From: DASQPR01 sp963727415
GTDB lineage: Bacteria; Actinomycetota; Actinomycetes; Mycobacteriales; Micromonosporaceae
Assembly: GCA_963727415.1 (NCBI GenBank)
Contig: CAVSGF010000010.1
Location: 310,001 to 374,000 of the forward strand
Length of the DNA stretch: 64,000 nucleotides
Direction of reading: 5' to 3'
How positions within the stretch are numbered: the first letter of the stretch is position 1; each line of letters starts with the position of its first letter. This document shows, one piece after another, positions 60,988 through 64,000 of this stretch. Below the pieces are notes generated by a model that made no database searches, had not been told where the DNA came from, and saw nothing but the letters and a program-made list of their open reading frames with translations. Made by a program: the position numbers and the translations under genes.

Positions 60988-62238
60988 TTACTTGGCGATC
61001 GCCGCGGTGATCGCCTGCTGTGCCGCGTCGAGGGTCGACTTGACGTCGGCGCCTCCGATGATCGCGGCCTCAGCCTTGCCGAACGGGCCCCAGATGGCGG
61101 CCATCGCCGGGATGTTCGGCATCGGGGTGCCGGTCTTGCCCGCCTCGAACCACTTCTGGATGTCCGGGTCGGTGCTCTCCACCTGGGTCAGCGCCGCGGT
61201 CAGCGCCGGCGGACGCGGGTTGGCCTGATAGAGCGCCGCCTGCAGTTCCGGAGTGCTTACGTAGTTGGTCGCGAACTCGTTGGCCAGGGCCTTGTTCTTG
61301 CCCTTGCTGGCGACGAAGAACGCCTGAACGCCGACGAACGGCGAAGCCGGCTTGCCCCCGGTGAACGACGGGACCGGCGTGATGTCGTAGTGGATACCGG
61401 CCTTCTTGATGTCGGCGATCGCCCACGGGCCGGAGATCAGGAACGCGGTCTTGCCACTGGTGAAAGTCGGGATGGCGTTGTCCGGGGTGATCGACCGGGT
61501 CAGCGCGCCACTGCCCTTCTCACCGAGCGCGCGGATCTTGGTGAAGGCGGCCACCGAGCCGGCACTGTTGACACCCACGTCGGTCGGGTCCCACGCACCG
61601 TTGGACTTCTGGCCGAACAGGTAACCACCGCCGGAGCTGAACAGCGGGTAGATGTGGTACGCGTCGCCGGTCTGGCCGACCTGCAACGCCATGATGTTGG
61701 TGACCTTCTTGGCCTTCTTGAGCGCTTGACCCTGGCTTACCAGGTCCTCCATCGAGGACGGGGCCTTCGGCGCCAGGTCGGTGTTACGGATCAGCGCGAT
61801 GTTCTCGATCGCATACGGAACGCCGTAGGTCTGGCCGTTGAACGACACCGCCTGCAGCGCCACGTCCGCGTACTGACTCTTCTGGCTGTCGGTGAGCTGA
61901 ACGGGGTCGATGGCGCCGTTCTGGACCAGGTTGCCGATCCAGTCGTGCGCGCCGACCACGATGTCCGGGCCCTTGCCGGACTGGCTCGCTGTGACGAAGT
62001 TGGTTTGCAGGTCCTTCGAGATCGCCTGCACCTGGACGGTGACACCGTTCTCCTGGCCGAACTTCTGCGCGAACGGCTTCAGCGCCGCCGCTCGCTGGTC
62101 ATCGGCCCAGATCACCAGGGTGCCGCCGGCCTTGGCCGGCGCGGACGATGAGGACTTGGCGGCTCCGTTGCTGCCACACGCGGCGGCCAGCATGGCCAGC
62201 GCAGCGGTGACAACCACACCCGCGGTACGGATGCGCAT
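60988..62238 (-). CDS. malE: Maltose/maltodextrin-binding lipoprotein MalE
   Basis: 416 aa. Signal peptide with lipobox (LAAACG, Cys about 21), then a CUT1 solute-binding protein: LVIWADDQRAAALKPFAQKF, ISGPWAIADIKKAGI, TPMPNIPAMAAIWGPFGKAE. Captures maltodextrins for MalFG. AGGAG 6 nt before ATG. No ATPase (MsiK/MalK) in the window; a shared one elsewhere is usual in actinomycetes. Confidence 0.93.
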   Translation of the reverse strand: MRIRTAGVVVTAALAMLAAACGSNGAAKSSSSAPAKAGGTLVIWADDQRAAALKPFAQKFGQENGVTVQVQAISKDLQTNFVTASQSGKGPDIVVGAHDWIGNLVQNGAIDPVQLTDSQKSQYADVALQAVSFNGQTYGVPYAIENIALIRNTDLAPKAPSSMEDLVSQGQALKKAKKVTNIMALQVGQTGDAYHIYPLFSSGGGYLFGQKSNGAWDPTDVGVNSAGSVAAFTKIRALGEKGSGALTRSITPDNAIPTFTSGKTAFLISGPWAIADIKKAGIHYDITPVPSFTGGKPASPFVGVQAFFVASKGKNKALANEFATNYVSTPELQAALYQANPRPPALTAALTQVESTDPDIQKWFEAGKTGTPMPNIPAMAAIWGPFGKAEAAIIGGADVKSTLDAAQQAITAAIAK

Positions 62239-62319
62239 CGGGTACTCCTAATCAACGGGGGGATGTTCTCGGGGGAGCGCTTCATGTAGTTCAACAGCCG
62301 GTGCACGTGGCCGTTGCAG

Positions 62320-62344
62320 CCCTTGCAAGGTCTGGTTGCAAGGG
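62320..62344. promoter_or_regulatory. MalR-type operator candidate upstream of malE
   Basis: CCCTTGCAA-N7-TTGCAAGGG is a perfect inverted repeat, and its left part contains the palindrome CCTTGCAAGG. It lies 82-106 bp upstream of the malE start. LacI-type maltose regulators of actinomycetes bind TTGCA-containing half-sites, so this is a good candidate. Confidence 0.65.
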
Positions 62345-62515
62345 TGGTCGCAGGACGTTGTTGCACGGTCTGTTGGGGCGGCCGTCCATGAACAGTCGTC
62401 ACTGTCCGGGCGACTGGCGCCGAGCGGAAATCCGCTCGCAGCCACGTAATTTGGTTCGTGTGTCGGGATGTTAGCAACGCATGTCGGGGTTGGAAAGGGT
62501 CTCTAGAAACCTTTC

Positions 62516-62526
62516 GCAAGACTTGC
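62516..62526. promoter_or_regulatory. Operator candidate overlapping malR promoter
   Basis: GCAAG-A-CTTGC is a perfect palindrome that overlaps TTGCAA (62524-62529), a possible -35 for malR; the -10 would be TACAGT (62548-62553), 6 nt before the ATG. Suggests autorepression. Confidence 0.55.
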
Positions 62527-62559
62527 AACGGAGCATCCAACATGGTCTACAGTGCCGTC

Positions 62560-63573
62560 ATGCCCCCGGAGACCACACGTGCTCGCCTCGCGGACGTGGC
62601 CCGCCAAGCCGGGGTGAGCGAGGCGACCGTCTCCCGGGTTCTCAACGACCGGCCGGGAGTCAGCCCGGACACCCGGCAGAGCGTCCTGAGCGCGCTGGAC
62701 GTGCTCGGACATGAGCGTCCCGAACGCCGCCGGACGCGTGCGGGTGGTCTCATCGGCCTGGTCACCCCCGAACTGGACAACCCGATCTTCCCGCTGTTCG
62801 CCCAGGTGGTCGGCGCGTCGCTGGCCCAGCACGGTTACACCCCGGTGCTGTGTACCCAAACGCCGGGTGGAGTCACCGAAGACGAATTCGTCGAACTGCT
62901 GCTCGAACGCGCCGTCTCGGGCATCATCTTCGTCTCCGGCCTGCACGCGGACACCACGATCGCGGCCGAGCGGTACCGCCGGCTCGTCAACCGCAAGCTG
63001 CCCATCGCGCTTATCAACGGGTACAAACCAGGAATCGCGGCGCCGTTCTTCTCGTGCGACGACAGGCTCGCCGGGCAGATGGCCGTCTCGCATCTGGTCT
63101 CACTCGGCCACGAGCGGATCGGCCTGATCTCCGGGCCCCAGCGATTCATCCCGGTGCAACGGAAGATCGCCGGCTATCGGAGCGCCATGGAGCAGTACCG
63201 TTTGAAGCCGGAGATCCAGCTGTCGCTGTTCGGCGTCGAGGGCGGCCACGCCGCCGCCGATCAGCTCCTGGACCGGGACGTCACCGCCATCATCTGCGGC
63301 TCGGACTTGATGGCACTCGGTGCGATCCGGGCAATCCGGGCGCGCGGTCTGTCCGTTCCGGACGACGTCTCGGTGCTCGGTTACGACGACTCCGCACTCA
63401 TCCCGTTCACCGATCCGCCCCTGTCGACACTGCGCCAGCCGGTGCTGGCAATGTCAAAGGCGGCGGTACGCGCGATGACCGATGCGATCGACGGTCAGCC
63501 GGCTCCACATTCGGAGTATGTGTTCCGTCCGGAACTGGTGGTCCGCGGATCGACCGGCGTTGCTCGCCGCTGA
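62560..63573 (+). CDS. malR: LacI family maltose regulator
   Basis: 337 aa. HTH RLADVARQAGVSEATVSRVL, then sensor domain (IGLVTPELDNPIFPLFAQVV, AIICGSDLMALGAIRAI, VLGYDDSALIPFTDPPLSTLRQP). Divergent from malE and directly upstream of the alpha-glucosidase. ATG 62560 is chosen because TACAGT ends 6 nt before it (leaderless geometry); ATG 62542 is an alternative. Expected to repress malEFG and itself until maltodextrin is present. Confidence 0.9.
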   Translation: MPPETTRARLADVARQAGVSEATVSRVLNDRPGVSPDTRQSVLSALDVLGHERPERRRTRAGGLIGLVTPELDNPIFPLFAQVVGASLAQHGYTPVLCTQTPGGVTEDEFVELLLERAVSGIIFVSGLHADTTIAAERYRRLVNRKLPIALINGYKPGIAAPFFSCDDRLAGQMAVSHLVSLGHERIGLISGPQRFIPVQRKIAGYRSAMEQYRLKPEIQLSLFGVEGGHAAADQLLDRDVTAIICGSDLMALGAIRAIRARGLSVPDDVSVLGYDDSALIPFTDPPLSTLRQPVLAMSKAAVRAMTDAIDGQPAPHSEYVFRPELVVRGSTGVARR

Positions 63574-63629
63574 CCGTCACCAGACCGCTCGACGGCCGCG
63601 ATATCGGCTCCAAGCTTGAAAGGACTGCG

Positions 63630-64000
63630 ATGCCCAAGCCCCAATGGTGGCGGACCGCTGTCATATACGAGATCTACGTCCGCAGCTTCGCCGATGGCAA
63701 CGGCGACGGCATCGGCGACATGGCCGGGCTGCGCTCCCGGCTGCCGTACCTCCGCGATCTCGGCGTTGACGCGATCTGGCTGACCCCGTTCTACCGCTCG
63801 CCGATGCGCGACGGCGGGTACGACGTAGCCGACTACCGGGACGTTGACCCGAAGGTCGGCACGCTCTCGGAGTTCGATGAGATGGTGGCGACCGCGCGCA
63901 CCGAAGGCATCCGGGTAATCGTCGATATCGTTCCCAATCACTCCTCTTCGGACCATCCGTGGTTCATCGCTGCTCTAGCCGCCGGCCCCGGCTCGCCGGA
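63630..64000 (+). CDS. aglA: GH13 alpha-glucosidase, N-terminal part
   Basis: 123 codons in the window; cut by the right edge. WWRTAVIYEIYVRSFADGNG, GVDAIWLTPFYRSPM, GYDVADYRDVDP and DIVPNHSS (region I) are the oligo-1,6/alpha-glucosidase start. Ribosome binding site AAGGA 5 nt before ATG; 56 bp after malR, same strand. Hydrolyses maltose and maltodextrins to glucose in the cytoplasm. Confidence 0.9.
   Translation, partial: MPKPQWWRTAVIYEIYVRSFADGNGDGIGDMAGLRSRLPYLRDLGVDAIWLTPFYRSPMRDGGYDVADYRDVDPKVGTLSEFDEMVATARTEGIRVIVDIVPNHSSSDHPWFIAALAAGPGSP

Larger units (their letters stand above)
62239..62559. promoter_or_regulatory. Divergent malE-malR control region
   Basis: 321 bp with repeated TTGCA words on both strands (about 62313-62365, 62475, 62524). 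Two palindromes are listed separately. GAAAGG-N11-CCTTTC (62493-62515) is a further inverted repeat just upstream of malR. No coding frame. Confidence 0.65.

Overview
The window is high-GC, gene-dense DNA with frequent GTG starts, long antisense open frames typical of high-GC codon use, and several genes that seem to lack a leader (a TANNNT hexamer 6-8 nt before the start codon). With an actinobacterial-type DnaE, tad/flp pilus loci, DUF6458, DUF4235 and an ECF42-type sigma factor, this points to an Actinomycetota chromosome. I cannot name the genus. No rRNA, tRNA, CRISPR array, prophage or intact insertion sequence was seen.

Layout. 0-9.3 kb is housekeeping: a DedA protein cut by the window edge, an FKBP lipoprotein, an S9 peptidase, a GNAT, an MFS exporter, two tandem signal peptidases I, a lipoprotein, DUF6458, FabV and a small zincin preceded by a 32-bp tandem repeat. 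9.3-15 kb holds a TetR-kinase-SIS operon (probably amino-sugar related) divergent from a glycosyltransferase-aldehyde dehydrogenase pair, with an array of inverted and direct repeats between them. 15-20.2 kb has a membrane-anchored protein, a glycogen-debranching-type enzyme coupled to an SCP2 protein, and an LPxTG surface protein.

20.4-29.8 kb (+ strand) is a first tad locus: prepilin peptidase, two Flp pilins, TadE, TadG-like, CpaB, CpaE, CpaF, a vWA-TadB fusion and TadC, followed by a convergent LuxR response regulator. 30.8-34.4 kb is dnaE, which reads as a normal alpha subunit only if eight single-base indels clustered in 1.5 kb are repaired. 34.6-38.7 kb has an alpha/beta hydrolase, an ECF42-type sigma factor with its DGPF/YCII partner, and small proteins. 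48.6-38.8 kb (- strand) is a second, differently built tad locus (lipoprotein, Cys/Tyr-rich secreted protein, SAF protein, CpaE-like, CpaF, TadB, TadC, Flp, two TadE, TadG-like, LysM protein). It has no prepilin peptidase in the window and may depend on the one at 20.4 kb.

48.9-53.6 kb carries an HTH/TPR pair, two small HTH proteins (one with a recombinase-type zinc ribbon), a split RibD and a CAP-domain protein. 53.7-64 kb is a maltodextrin island: secreted alpha-amylase, LacI regulator, cyclomaltodextrinase-like GH13, MalG, MalF, MalE, then a divergent second LacI (MalR-like) and an alpha-glucosidase cut by the right edge. TTGCAAG-type palindromes lie in the malE-malR intergenic region. Secreted amylase would make maltodextrins, MalEFG import them, the GH13 enzymes cleave them inside the cell, and the two paralogous LacI proteins control the set.
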